Shown here in pieces: positions 44,417 through 54,201 of a stretch of 64,000 nucleotides of DNA. Made by a program: the position numbers and the translations under genes. The stretch comes from CAVRXZ01 sp963773035 (GTDB taxonomy: Bacteria; Acidobacteriota; Vicinamibacteria; Vicinamibacterales; CAVVIG01), in the NCBI GenBank assembly GCA_963773035.1, contig CAVYZX010000012.1, positions 1 through 64,000 of the forward strand, given 5' to 3'. The number at the start of each line of letters is the position of its first letter. Position 1 is the stretch's first letter. The notes beneath the pieces are model-generated. The model searched no databases. It had not been told where the DNA came from and was given only the letters and a program-made list of their open reading frames with translations.

Positions 44417-44959
44417 TTACTTGCGGCTCTCGACGCCGAGCTGTCCGAGCTGGGCGGCCATATCCTCTGCCGAGGTGGCAGGCTTAACCGTCTTGTCGAT
44501 GGCGGCGATCTTACCGTCCTTGGCGATGTAGAACGTCCAACGGTTGGCGAAGCCACGTTCGCTCAACACGCCGTAAGACGTTGCCGTTTCCTTGGTCGGA
44601 TCGCTGAGCAGCGGGAAGTCAGCGTTGTGGGCCGCTGCGAACGCCTTGTTCCCCTGCTCGCCCTCTAGCGGATCCACACTGGCCATGAAGTACGTCGCCT
44701 TGTACTTCTTGATCAGATCGCCATGCTCGGCGAGGGACTTGCACTCGATCGTGCAGCCCTGCGTGAACGCCTTGGGGAACCACGCCAGCACGACGGCTTC
44801 CTTGCCTTTGAAGTCCGAGAGCTGGTAGGTCTTGCCGTCACTGGCCTGCAGCTTGAAGTTCGGAGCAGGGTCGCCCACCTTCAGGTCGCCGGCAGACGCC
44901 GGTGCCAGCGCCAGGCCGAAAACCGCAAGCGTCATTACCATCAACACAACAGCCTTCAT
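44417..44959 (-). CDS. Secreted peroxiredoxin (AhpC/TSA, Bcp-like)
   Basis: A thiol peroxidase of 180 residues with a cleavable signal peptide (LMVMTLAVFGLALAPASAG), so it acts outside the cytoplasm. The peroxidatic cysteine is in WFPKAFTQGCTIECKSL, in the Bcp-type arrangement with a second Cys four residues later. FPLLSDPTKETATSYGVL and WTFYIAKDGKIAAIDKTV complete the fold. It is the last intact gene before the frameshifted block. Confidence 0.92.
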   Translation of the reverse strand: MKAVVLMVMTLAVFGLALAPASAGDLKVGDPAPNFKLQASDGKTYQLSDFKGKEAVVLAWFPKAFTQGCTIECKSLAEHGDLIKKYKATYFMASVDPLEGEQGNKAFAAAHNADFPLLSDPTKETATSYGVLSERGFANRWTFYIAKDGKIAAIDKTVKPATSAEDMAAQLGQLGVESRK

Positions 44960-45033
44960 AACACCTCCGGAGCGTTTAGACGCCTCGTGATTCTATTGCG
45001 TTTCGCGCGAAACCGGCAATGAGGGCTCAGGGC

Positions 45034-45733
45034 TCAGTGGTCAGGCTCATGCGTTCCTTCTTCTTCGACGCGGCCATCGACCAACCGGACGATGCGCGTG
45101 GCGTTATTGCGGGCGAAGTCCTCATCATGGGTGGCGACAACGAGCGTCCGATCCAGCGTCAAGAGCTGTCGCAGCAGATCGCCCAGTTCACCGCGGCGGG
45201 CCGGATCGAGAGAAGCTGTCGGCTCGTCCATCAGGAGAACAGGAGGATCAACTGCGAGTGCTCGCGCGATGGCGACTCGCTGGGCCTCGCCACCCGACAG
45301 CTCTCGCGGCAGCGCATTGACGCGATGCTCGACACCGAACGCCGCAAGGAGTTGACGTCCTCGCTCCGCGGCGTCTTTGGGCGCCATCGAATAGGCGTGC
45401 ACCGGCGCCAGGCAGATGTTGTGCAGTAGCCGAAAGGTGCTCGAACAAGCGGTGGAACTGAAACACCATCCCGACTTTCCGGCGAAGCCGGCGCAGGGTG
45501 CTCGCCGGCGCCAGTCGTCCACTCTCCAGCGTGACATCGTCTACGACAATACGTCCCGACTCGAACGGTTCGAGCGCGCAAATCGTCCGAAGGATCGTGG
45601 TCTTTCCGGAACCAGACGGTCCCATGAGCGCGACGAGCTCGCTCCGTCGAACATCGAGCGTGACGCCATCGAGGATGCTTCTCGCGCCCCGAAGCAGGCG
45701 CACGTCGACGAGCCGCAGTATCTGTTCGTTCAC
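45034..45733 (-). pseudogene. Amino-acid ABC transporter ATP-binding protein (frameshifted)
   Basis: The ATPase of a polar amino-acid uptake system. The N-terminal part has Walker A ALMGPSGSGKTTILRTIC and the Q-loop KVGMVFQFHRLFEHLS. The C-terminal part, in another frame, has the signature ELSGGEAQRVAIARAL, Walker B VLLMDEPTASLDP and the His switch VVATHDED. The frame changes near base 45427, where one base too many (or two too few) separates HLSA from LHNICLAPVHAY. No other defect is visible. The GTG start overlaps the permease stop as GTGA. Either a sequencing error or a young pseudogene. Confidence 0.85.
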
Positions 45734-47240
45734 GCGGTGGGCGCTTTCCAGCGCCGCTCGAGCCGGCGCGCGAGTGCCGCAAGCGGCAGCGACATCACCA
45801 GATAGAGCGCGGCACACAACAGCCCTGGAATGACCCAGCTCCCGATGTTCGTCGCGAAGATTTGCGTTTGCTTCGTGAGCTCGAGAACGGTGAGGACTGA
45901 AACGATCGAGGAGTCCTTGAGCAAGGCGACGAAGTCGTTCGTCATCGGCGCAAGGGCCAACCGAAAAGCTTGAGGGCCGCGAACGAGAGTCAGCACCTGG
46001 CGCTCGCTCAACCCGAGCGTCCGCGCGGCTTCGAGCTGGCCCTTCGACACGGCTTCGAGGGCCGCGCGATAGATCTCGCTTTCGTAGGCGGCGTAGTTCA
46101 GCGCCAGTCCGAGCAGCGCCGCCGCAAAGGCCGGAAGGCGCATCGCCGCGGCGATGCCGTAGTAGAGCACGAACAGCTGAAGCAGGATCGGGGTGCCGCG
46201 GATCAGTTCGACGTAGCCGGTCAACGCCAGTTGAACCGGGCGGCTGCCATAGACTCGCCCGGTCGCGATGACCACTCCGACCGCGACCGCCAGCACCATG
46301 GCAAGGCACGACAAAACGATAGTGACCGTCGAGGCCTGCAGCAACGAGGGGATATAGCGACGCGCCGCTTCCCAGCGCGAGAGCGTGGCCAGCGTAGCCG
46401 ACTCATCGAAGCCCGAGACGGCTGGGACCTGGGTGCCGTCGAGCACGCGACGATACAAGCTTGGTTGATCGTCGTTCCAGACGTTCCATTTTCGAAGGAT
46501 GCGCTCGAGCGAACCGTCGCGCATGGCCTCGCGCAGTAACTGATTGATGCGTCGCGCAGTTGGGCGTTTCGCGCGGCTAGCAGGCCGACGTAGTGGCCGA
46601 CCGCAAGAGTCGCCGGCTGAATCGTGAATCCGGTGATCACCCGCCGTCGCCGTTCGGCGAGGACGTTGTCGAGCAGCACCGCGTCGACTCGACCGAGCAC
46701 GAGGTCGCTGTAGGGATGCAAATCGTCTTCGTAGGAGACCGCCGTCAGCCCATAGCGGCGCTCGGCCTGCAGCAGGATTTCGTGAGCAATGGTGCCGGCG
46801 AGCGTCGCGACCTTCGGTCCCGCAGATCCTCCAGCGTTCGAAAGCGCATCGCATCGGCATCCCGAACACTCAGAACCTCTCGAAACTCGTAGTACGGAAT
46901 CGTCGGCGCGAACGTCGCTCGCCGGACGTCGCGTGTCTTCGATGCCGTTCAATCCGAGATCTGCGTCGCCGCGCTCGATCGACTGCTCGATCGACATGAA
47001 GGTGATGTTGACGAAGCGCGGCGTACGACCGAGGGCGCGGGCCATCAGGTCGGCGATTTCGACCTCGAAGCCGACGACGCGATCGGGAACCTGCGGATCG
47101 GCTTCGACGTATGGCGCGCCGCCTTCCGGATCGCCGGCCCAGACCAGTTCGCGCGCTTGGGCGTTCCCTTGCCGAAGAAATCCGAAGGTTGCCAGGATTA
47201 TCGCGAGTGTGAGTGTAAGAGGCTTGGAGCAGGACAACAT
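45730..47240 (-). pseudogene. Fused substrate-binding protein / permease of an amino-acid ABC transporter (three frameshifts)
   Basis: The N-terminal half is a signal peptide (LTLTLAIILATFGFLRQ) plus a bac-type solute-binding domain (VVGFEVEIADLMARALG, TIPYYEFREVLSVRDADAM, KVATLAGTIAHEILLQ, VLGRVDAVLLDNVLAERRRR). The C-terminal half is a HisM-type permease (SLLQASTVTIVLSCLAMVLA, GYVELIRGTPILLQLFVLYY). Joining both in one chain is known for this transporter class. Frame changes lie near 46923, 46813 and 46555. At 46813 restoring one G to a GGG run gives LRGPKVATLAG, a typical homopolymer loss. It is coupled to the ATPase gene. Confidence 0.82.
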
Positions 47241-47273
47241 CGTTCGACGGGCGCAGTCGCGTCCCGTCGGACC

Positions 47274-48124
47274 TCAGTGCGTCATTGCGTACAACACGAT
47301 GTTGACGCCAACCGCGTAGCCTGGGGGTGAGAACCGCTCGAAGTACTCGTGACTCTCGCCCTCGCGCTCCCAGGTGTCGGCGATGTCGGTGTTGTGCGTC
47401 ATGACGACCATCAGATGGCCGTGGTCGTCGTTGATGCCGCGGAAGTTGCCGTGCGCGCTGTCGGATCCACGTTCAGAAGTGCTACCGCCGCTCTGACGCC
47501 AGAAGCTGATCGCCGACACCTGCGGGATTTCCTTGACGTCGTACAACGTGTGCATGATCGGATGGTCGGCGGGAATGTCGAAAATCGGAAACTCTCCCGG
47601 CGGCAGCACGCGGCCGATCTCGATTCGACCAGAGCTCCCACGCCTGCGATCCCCAGAAATCGTCGACCCAGAGAAAACCGCCCTTCAGGAAGTACGATCG
47701 CAGGTTCTCGACTTCCCGCTCGCTCAGCTGCATGGTGCCGGTGTCTTCCATGAAGAGGATGCGGCAGTGGTAGAGAAGAGGATCGAGCAGGCGGACGACG
47801 ACGGTGTTGGGCTGGCGCTCGTCGTCCAGCATGACGTGTGCGTACGTCAATTCCATGAGCCGCACCGAGAAGTTGTTGTCGGCCGCCGGATAGTCGGTCC
47901 ACCACCCCATTCCGCCGGCTTCGCGGCGTGACGCTCGAGTAGAAGCCTCGACAATAGATGAACGAACCGTCGAAGTCGCCGAGCTTCGCCCACTTCGGTG
48001 GGACGCGCAAAAAGCCGCCGCCCGGCGTGACCATGATGCGTTGGGCGGCGCTGAACGAAGCCACTGCGAGCACGGCGAGAAGAACGAGTCCGGCAAAGCC
48101 GCGGCGTTTGAGGGGTGGGGGCAT
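47274..48124 (-). pseudogene. DUF4159 family protein (two frameshifts)
   Basis: A secreted or membrane-anchored protein with an N-terminal signal (GLVLLAVLAVASFSA), starting at an ATG that overlaps the preceding stop as TGATG. The DUF4159 domain is shown by PPKWAKLGDFDGSFIYCRGF, GGMGWWTDYPAADNNFSVRL, LRSYFLKGGFLWVDDFWGS, GEFPIFDIPADHPIMHTLYD and the end FSPPGYAVGVNIVLYAMTH. These pieces lie in three frames. Each shift (near 47935 and 47625) is explained by one extra C. The family often sits next to MoxR/BatA-type genes; function unknown. Confidence 0.8.
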
Positions 48125-49158
48125 CACTGTCGATTCGCGGCCAGGAATTCGTTGGCAGACTGAACCTCGGACGCGCTGATCGAAGCGCGAAACGTCGACC
48201 GAATGATGACGCTGCGCGCGTCACGCGGCAGACGCTGCACGTTCTTGACGAACTGCGAGTACTTGTCGCCGTACAGATAGGTCTCGACGTTCGAGATGTA
48301 GAACGCCGACAGATGGTCGCCGCGCGCATCAACAGGTCGGCGATGGCCGCCAGTGCATGCACGCCTCCAAGATCGCCCACCACCGGGACAATCAGATCCT
48401 GCATCTCGAGTGAACGGACGAACTGAAAGTCGTCCTCACTGGCCAGGTAGTTCCACGAGCGACCGTCACGATCCGTGGCCAGGAGCAGGTCGCGGTAGGT
48501 CGGATAGACTGCCCGGGCCGGTCGTCCGCGGCTCTCGAATTTCAGCGACAATCCGGCGTGTGACGAACGTATCGTGAAATCGCTCGATGGTGGTGAAATC
48601 GTCGGGGGTCAAAGCCAGTCCGTATCGCGCCACATCGTTACCGACTCGACGATTGAATCGCTCCACGACGGCGTTGTTCGCCTTCGTCTCGTCGATGTAC
48701 GCGACGATGCGATCGAGGCTCGCATCGCGCCAGGTCTCGACGCGCGGTGGGGCAGGCCTGCCGGTCAGCAGGCTCAAGTATTCCACGCGGTTCTGTGCCG
48801 CCGAGAAAAGCGACTTGAACAGCAGGTGCAGCAGCAGGTTGTCGCGCCGGATGTCGACGATGAACGCGATCGTCGGTCGAACCTGGGCGATATAGGAGAA
48901 GTTCTGGTCCGGTCCGACGCCGATGTAGGCGCCGCCGGAGATCCCTGCCTTCTTCAATGCCGGCACGATCTCGAGATACGAGCGCTCGTTCGAGATCAGG
49001 TTGTCGGTGTCGAAGTCGCCATTCTCTTCCGACAGCCGCTCGATTCGTGAGGCGAAAGACGACTGGACGGTCGTTTGCGCGCTTCCGTGCAGCACCAGCG
49101 GAAGAAGCGCAACAGCGAGAAGAATGACCAGAAGCCTTGGTCGAATGGCGGCTCTCAC
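48124..49158 (-). pseudogene. Secreted protein of unknown family, paralogue A (two frameshifts)
   Basis: From a GTG at 49158 a signal peptide (LLVILLAVALLPLVLHGSAQ) leads into a domain of about 320 residues. Characteristic strings are SEENGDFDTDNLISNERSYL, GGAYIGVGPDQNFSYIAQVR, FIVDIRRDNLLLHLLFK, GRSWNYLASEDDFQFVR, VPVVGDLGGVHALAAIADLL and HLSAFYISNVETYLYGDKY. The order DIRR, then VGDLGG, then SNVE suggests a Rossmann-like fold, perhaps methyltransferase-related; this is a guess. Frame changes near 48555 and 48325. It is similar throughout to the divergent gene at 49407-50564. Confidence 0.75.
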
Positions 49159-49171
49159 GACTGCCTGTCGG

Positions 49172-49177
49172 ATTATA
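49172..49177 (-). promoter_or_regulatory. TATAAT box upstream of paralogue A
   Basis: Minus strand GGCACTATAATCCG, 13 bases before the GTG. The wider context GGCACTATAATCC is identical to that before the S9 peptidase gene (40229). Confidence 0.4.
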
Positions 49178-49406
49178 GTGCCTTCAACAACCTTTTGACC
49201 GCCATCCTCGCGACGCAATGCCCGATGGTGGCGAGCTTCGAACACCGGGTCGGTACCCGCGTCGACGTTGCAGAGGAGCGTCAAGGTTGGGTGTCCTTTC
49301 ACCCGGTCCGTCGTTCGTCTACAATCCGCGATGCGAGCATCGCCCTGCCGGGTACGTCTGGCTAGCGACAGAGGCGCAGGCTTGAAGGGTTGACAGGAGC
49401 ACGGCC

Positions 49407-50564
49407 ATGGTTCAGCGCCGGCAAATTGTCGTTGCAGTTGTCGCTGTTGTCGTCAGTCTGGGTGGCCGGCCGTTCGTCCCCGGACCGCATGTCGCGGCGG
49501 AAACTATCCCGTCGCGGTTGACCGACAAGGCTTTCTGGCAGCTCGTCACCGAGCTCTCGGAGCCCGGCGGCTATTTCAGGTCCGACAACTTTCTGTCCAA
49601 CGAGAATGCGTTTCAGACCGTCATCCCCGAGCTGAAGTCGACGCTGCCGACCGGTGGCGTGTATCTGGGCGTCGGGCCCGAGCAGAACTTCACCTACATC
49701 GTCGCGTTGCGGCCGAAGCTGGCGTTCGTCGATCGACATCCGGCGCGGGAACCTGATCGAGCAGCTGCTGTACAAGGCGTTCGTCGAAATGTCGTCGACT
49801 CGCGCCGAATTTCTGTCCCGCCTGTTCGCGCGAAAGCGTCCGAGCGAGCTCTCGAACGACGCGACTGTCGAGGCGTTGTTTGCCGCGTTCGCGGACGCGA
49901 TGCCGAGCGAAGCGTTGTTCAAGGCCAACCTTCAGGCGGCCAGGGATCGGCTTGTGAACGATCACAAGTTCGCATTGTCGCCCGACGATCTCAAGAGCCT
50001 CGAATACGTGTACTCGGCCTTCTTCCGTGGCGGTCCGGATCTGAATTACTCGTTTTCGCCATCGGGAGTCGGCGGCTTCGGCGGCGGGTTCCCGAGCTAC
50101 CGCGAACTGATGATCGAGACCGACGGTCAGGGCGAGAAGCGCAGTTATCTCGCCACGGAGGAAAACTTTCGACTACCTGCGCGAGTACCAGAAAAACAAC
50201 GCGATCGTGCCGGTGGTCGGCGACTTCGGCGGCGACAAGGCGCTTCGAGCGGTCGGCGACTACGTACGCGCACACGAGCGCCACGGTGACCGCGTTCTAT
50301 ACCTCGAACGTCGAGCAGTACCTGTTTCAGGAGGCGTACGCCTGGAGGAAGTTCCTGCAGAACGTCGCGACGTTCCCGATCGACGGCCAAGAGCACGTTC
50401 ATCCGATCGATCTCGAACCGCGGGCTTCACTTTCACGCAGTTTCGCCGGATTTCGCCGGGCGCCCGCGCCTCGACCGCGCTTTCGCTCAATCCCCGAAGT
50501 CGTCAAGGCGTTCAACGTCGGTCAAGTCCACGAATATACCGACGTCGTCACGATGTCGAAGTAG
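49407..50564 (+). pseudogene. Secreted protein of unknown family, paralogue B (about five frameshifts)
   Basis: This is the divergent paralogue of the gene at 48124-49158. The ATG at 49407 begins a signal peptide (IVVAVVAVVVSLGG). Conserved strings appear in order but in alternating frames: GYFRSDNFLSNENAFQTV, GGVYLGVGPEQNFTYIVALR, IDIRRGNLIEQLLYKAF, EKRSYLATEENF, PVVGDFGGDKALRAVGDY, TAFYTSNVEQYLFQEAYAW, and the tail VGQVHEYTDVVTMSK. Compared with paralogue A it has an extra Gly/Phe-rich insert before SYRELMIETD. Together the pieces cover the whole family length, so the gene is complete apart from the shifts. Confidence 0.75.
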
Positions 50565-50574
50565 CTGACTACCT

Positions 50575-50614
50575 GAAATGCAAAATGCATTGTGCATTGA
50601 TCATTTTGCATTTC
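50575..50614. repeat. GAAATGCAAAATG palindrome
   Basis: Perfect 13-base arms (50575-50587 / 50602-50614) with a 14-base loop between convergent genes. The right arm encodes the last codons and stop of the TPR gene. A related AATGCACAATGCA word occurs near 17060-17076, between nusA and infB. Confidence 0.6.
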
Positions 50615-52689
50615 GAGGACCTCCCCGAAGGGCCCGGTCCAGATTTGCCTGCGCCTGCACGTCGTTGGGGTTGATCCGCAAGGCTTGCTGAAACCGCGGG
50701 ATCGCCTCGTCGATACGTCCTCTAGCAGCGAGCGCGACTCCGAGCATGTTGTGCGATTCCCCGTCGTTGGGATCAATGCGCAAGGCCTCTCGCGCATAGG
50801 CTTCCGCTTGCGCGCCATCATTGATACGTAGGTACATCTCGGCCAGGTAGCGGTTGAGGGGGCCCGATCGAGGATCGAGGTCACGGGCGTGCCGAAAATG
50901 CTCGATCGCTTCGTTGATACGACCTGTCTTCGCCAAACTCATGGCCAGCCTGGTTTCGATTGCGGAACTGTTGGGCTGCCTGACGAGGAGCGCTCGGTAT
51001 TCCGTGAGAGCCTGTTCGTTCTGTCCAAGCGCCGTCAGAACGTCGGCAAGGTTTGCTCGGACACCATCGTGGGTGGGAACGTCTTTCAGGACCGTTCGAA
51101 ACCCCTCGACGGCTTCTTGGAGTTTTCCCTGATTGGCCAACGCCTGCGCGAGCAGAATTCGCGCCGGGATGCGATTCAGATTCGACGGCTGGGCCTGGAT
51201 GAATTGCCGAAGGTTGGCGATGCCCTCTTCGATCCTTCCCTCCAGAATCAGCTCGGTGCCGAGGCCGAACCTTGCGTCCGGAAAGTCCCGCACTGCTTCG
51301 CGCAACTGGACCATGGCTTCATCGTGGTTACCCGACGTGATGAGTTCCGTGGCCAGCGAGGCCCGTGCGCGGCCGTGAGGTCGGCGCTCGACGACGGTCC
51401 GCCACAGTTGCACTGGCGAACCGTATTCTGCGTTTCGGTCGACGGTTCGAACCGCGAGCACGGCCAGGACTGCGATTGCGGCGGCGGCGCAGATGAGACG
51501 GTTGCGTTTTCGGCTCGATGGGCGCTCGCTTGCACGTTCCATCAACACCGCCACGCTGACGGCGGCGAGGACGGCAAGAGCGGCGGCGGGCAGATACATC
51601 CGGCGTTCCGCACCCACTTCGCTCGCGATCGGAATCACGCTCGACGTCGGCGCCAGCGTGAGGAAGAACGTCGCGGCCAGAAATCCGATTCGCGGCCAAC
51701 GGACCAGCGCGACGCCCGTGGCAACCAAGAGCGGAACGACGACCAGCGCGTCTCGCACGACATCGCGAAGCGTCGAGCGGCGCGGGCAGACCGTAGTCGA
51801 GAACCAGAGGGCTCGGCCACACGCTCAGCCGCAGATAGTGCGCAATCATCTCGACTCTGATTGAGCAGGTAGGTCCAGGGACTGACCGCCGCCGAGAACC
51901 CCGCGGTCGAACGTGGCTGCTGCCAGAGGAAGGCGCCGAGCTCGATCCATGTTGCCGCCAGCCCGGCGTAGAAATACTTCCGCGCCCGGAATGCCTCCCG
52001 CCACGAGTCGAACTCAAACGTGCGGTCGTACAACACCACGATCGAGCGGCGCGATGACCATCGATTCCTTCGACGCCATGCCCACGCGCACGCGACGACG
52101 GAAAGCACCTGCCATCGACGGCGCGCGTGCGTCCGACGACCGCCGCGCCCGGATGGCGCAATACAAGCGTCAGCAGGAAGAACAGCGCCATCAGCGACTC
52201 GCTTCGCTGCGTGACGTAGTCGACGGCCTCGCTTTGCAGGGGATGGACCATCCAGAGCATGGACGCACCCAGCGCGGTCGCGGTTGGCCATCGCACCGAA
52301 TCGCGGTGCCAGCTGGGCCCTGCGAGCGTTCGTCGCACGATGCCGAACAACACCAGCGCACAGGCGATGTGCACCGCAATGTTCCCGGCGTGATAGCCGG
52401 TCTCGTGGAGGCCGCCGATACGCGTAGTTGAGCGCGAACGACAGGTTCACGATCGGCCGTCCGGCGACCGGCGTTTCGCGTGGAGGCTGCAGCGGAACTG
52501 AAAGCGGCCAAAGGCGCTGAATGGTTCGGATTTGTGACGATCGACGATCTGATCGTCCCAGATGAACGGGCCCGTCGAGGCTGTTCCAATAGACGGCAAT
52601 GCCGCCGTCACGAGCAGGACGAGGATCGGAAGGATTGTCGCTGCGTCGCTCTTCCGAGTGGCCGGGCGTCGAGTCCGGGAACCCTTCAT
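50601..52689 (-). pseudogene. TMTC-like membrane protein with C-terminal TPR repeats (five or more frameshifts)
   Basis: The N-terminal half is polytopic (AATILPILVLLVTAALPSIG, FIWDDQIV, VNLSFALNYAY, LWMVHPLQSEAVDYVTQRSE, WSPLVLDYG-like SVWPSPLVLDYGLPAP, RMYLPAAALAVLAAVSVAV). It matches the protein O-mannosyltransferase-like TMTC/DUF1736 plan. The C-terminal half carries about eight TPR repeats (AQALANQGKLQEAVEGFRTV, LGVALAARGRIDEAIPRFQQ). The C-terminal 385 residues are in one frame. The N-terminal half switches frame at least five times between 51750 and 52600. Bacterial members are thought to handle cell-surface glycosylation or to act as scaffolds; no firm role. Confidence 0.78.
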
Positions 52690-52907
52690 CGACGTGAATT
52701 GTAGCGAACCTCAGCGTCGAACGGCCGAGCGAGCGGTGCAGACGCCGGACGCTCAGGAGGCGAACGCTGTCAGAAAGAAAAGTTGGAGCAACTGTCGCGG
52801 AATACTGTGTGCGGGTGAGAGGCGAGAGCCATCAGCTCCCGGCTCTCAGCCGACCAGCGAAGGCTGGCGGCTGGAGCCGGAGGCCATGGAGAAAATGAAT
52901 CGTAGAC

Positions 52908-53298
52908 TTAGTCGAACGTGCCGCCCCACTTCCAGCCGTCGGACGGACGCGTGATCGTCTTCATCCGCAGTCTGTGGTCGGCCGGGTTGCGGCCCGGGTT
53001 GCCGGTGACGATGACGTGGTCGCCGGGGTGCAGCGTTTCGCGCGTCACGCCCTGACGATTGAGCTGGCCGCCGGCGCCCCACTCAACGGCCCAGCGCTGC
53101 ATCTGGCCGTCCTTGTCCGGCGCCTCGACGTGCACGAACGAGTGCGGGTTTCGGAAGAGGAACTGGACGAGGTTGCCCTCGATCGACACCGTCTGATCTT
53201 CGAAGTAGGTCGCGGCGAACGAGTGGTGCGCCTGGACGCGGGACGCCAGCCACCAACGCGACTCCGGCAATGAGTAGAACGAACAACGCGCGTTTCAT
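52908..53298 (-). pseudogene. DUF6152 family secreted protein (frameshift in the signal peptide)
   Basis: A small exported protein with the DUF6152 pattern VQAHHSFAATYFEDQTVSIE, FLFRNPHSFVHVEAPDKDG, WAVEWGAGGQLNRQGVTRET and LHPGDHVIVTGNPG. The signal peptide (RALFVLLIAGVALVAG, ATG at 53298) lies in a different frame from the domain, with the shift near 53245. This is the last frameshifted gene of the block. Function unknown; members are common and multi-copy in Acidobacteriota and Proteobacteria. Confidence 0.8.
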
Positions 53299-53721
53299 GT
53301 GTGTCCTCCTGACCGACGGGTTTGATGCGTCCCAGGCGACGCGGTTTTTCGCCTCGACAACTCAGCCAGATTCTACTGTATTGAGCCTCCGCCAAAACCT
53401 GAAGACTTTCTGAATTCCGCGTAAGGAACGCGGCTGCCCGCGAACCTCCCGAAAATGCGCGCCATTCAAGTGGTTACGTCTGAACGGCCGCCATGCGAAT
53501 ACCACCAGAGGGTTATGCCGAAAATGATAGTGCTGGGTTACCGGATACTCGATGTTCGGTGCTGAGTGCCGGTGCTGGGTGCTGTGATCACCACCACCCG
53601 GCACTGAGCACCCGGCACGCAGCACCGAGCACCCAACCCGAGCATCGAGGTTCGGCCATTCCTGTTGACTCTCAACATGAACTTGTGGGAGATTCCTGTC
53701 GTCTATCAACAGGGGCGACCG
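53299..53721. other. Intergenic stretch upstream of padR
   Basis: This gap of 423 bases has no recognisable gene. Its right half is the large palindrome described separately (53530-53660). The rest probably holds the divergent promoters of the DUF6152 gene and padR. Confidence 0.4.
53530..53660. repeat. Large GGTGCTG/CAGCACC palindrome
   Basis: The left half is built of GTGCTGGG/GTGCTGAG words and the right half of CACCCGGCA/GAGCACC words, folding into a long imperfect hairpin about 60 bases per side. The outer flanks GATACTCGATGTTCGG and CCGAGCATCGAGGTTCGG are also related. It lies just upstream of padR. A fragment of the same word family is inside rimO. Confidence 0.65.
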
Positions 53722-54060
53722 ATGGCTTCGACACCCTCCGACGTTCCGTATGGCACGCTCGACTTGATGGTGCTCAAGACGCTCGAGAGCTTGAGCCCGC
53801 TGCACGGCTACGGCATCGCTCGACGAATCGAACAGGTCGCACAAGGGTCGCTCACCTTGAATCAAGGGACGATCTATCCGGCTCTCCTGCGTTTGGTGCA
53901 GAAGGGTTGGATCAAGAGCACGTGGGGAACGAGCGACAACAACCGGCGTGCGCGCTTCTATTCAATCACCCGCGCAGGTCGCAAACAGTTGGCAACCGAG
54001 GCCAACAGCTGGGCCCGAACCGTCGCGATGGTCAATCGGCTGCTCGGGGAGCGTTCGTGA
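53722..54060 (+). CDS. PadR family transcriptional regulator
   Basis: A winged-helix regulator of 112 residues. Hallmarks are GTLDLMVLKTLESLSPLHGYG, LTLNQGTIYPALLRLVQKGW and the wing NRRARFYSITRAGRKQL. The ATG at 53722 is chosen because ASTPSDVPYGTLDLM is the family's usual beginning. PadR genes directly upstream of ADOP/MacB-like permeases are very common in Acidobacteriota and presumably control them; the permease start is 141 bases downstream, across a minisatellite. Confidence 0.93.
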   Translation: MASTPSDVPYGTLDLMVLKTLESLSPLHGYGIARRIEQVAQGSLTLNQGTIYPALLRLVQKGWIKSTWGTSDNNRRARFYSITRAGRKQLATEANSWARTVAMVNRLLGERS

Positions 54061-54063
54061 CTC

Positions 54064-54195
54064 GGGCAGGAAGGGCAGGAAGGGCAGGAAGGGCGGGAAG
54101 GGCAGGAAGGGCGGGAAGGGCAGGAAAGGCGGGAAGGGCAGGAAAGGCGGGAAGGGCAGGAAAGGCGGGAAGGGCAGGAAGGGCAGGAAGGGACA
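54064..54195. repeat. Purine-rich 9/18-base minisatellite between padR and permease
   Basis: About fourteen copies of a 9-base word (GGGCAGGAA, GGGCGGGAA, AGGCGGGAA) fill nearly the whole gap up to the permease start. In the middle they form an 18-base higher-order unit AAAGGCGGGAAGGGCAGG. The locus at 60536-60625 carries the same unit with two changes. Confidence 0.9.
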
Positions 54196-54201
54196 GAGCT
54201 T

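Noticed and set aside
53530..53660. The long palindrome as an insertion-sequence end or replication origin
   Set aside because: No transposase, no target duplication, no DnaA-box cluster; it is low-complexity GTGCTG words only.
54064..54195. The purine-rich array as a CRISPR array
   Set aside because: Units of 9 and 18 bases are contiguous with no spacers; it is a simple minisatellite.
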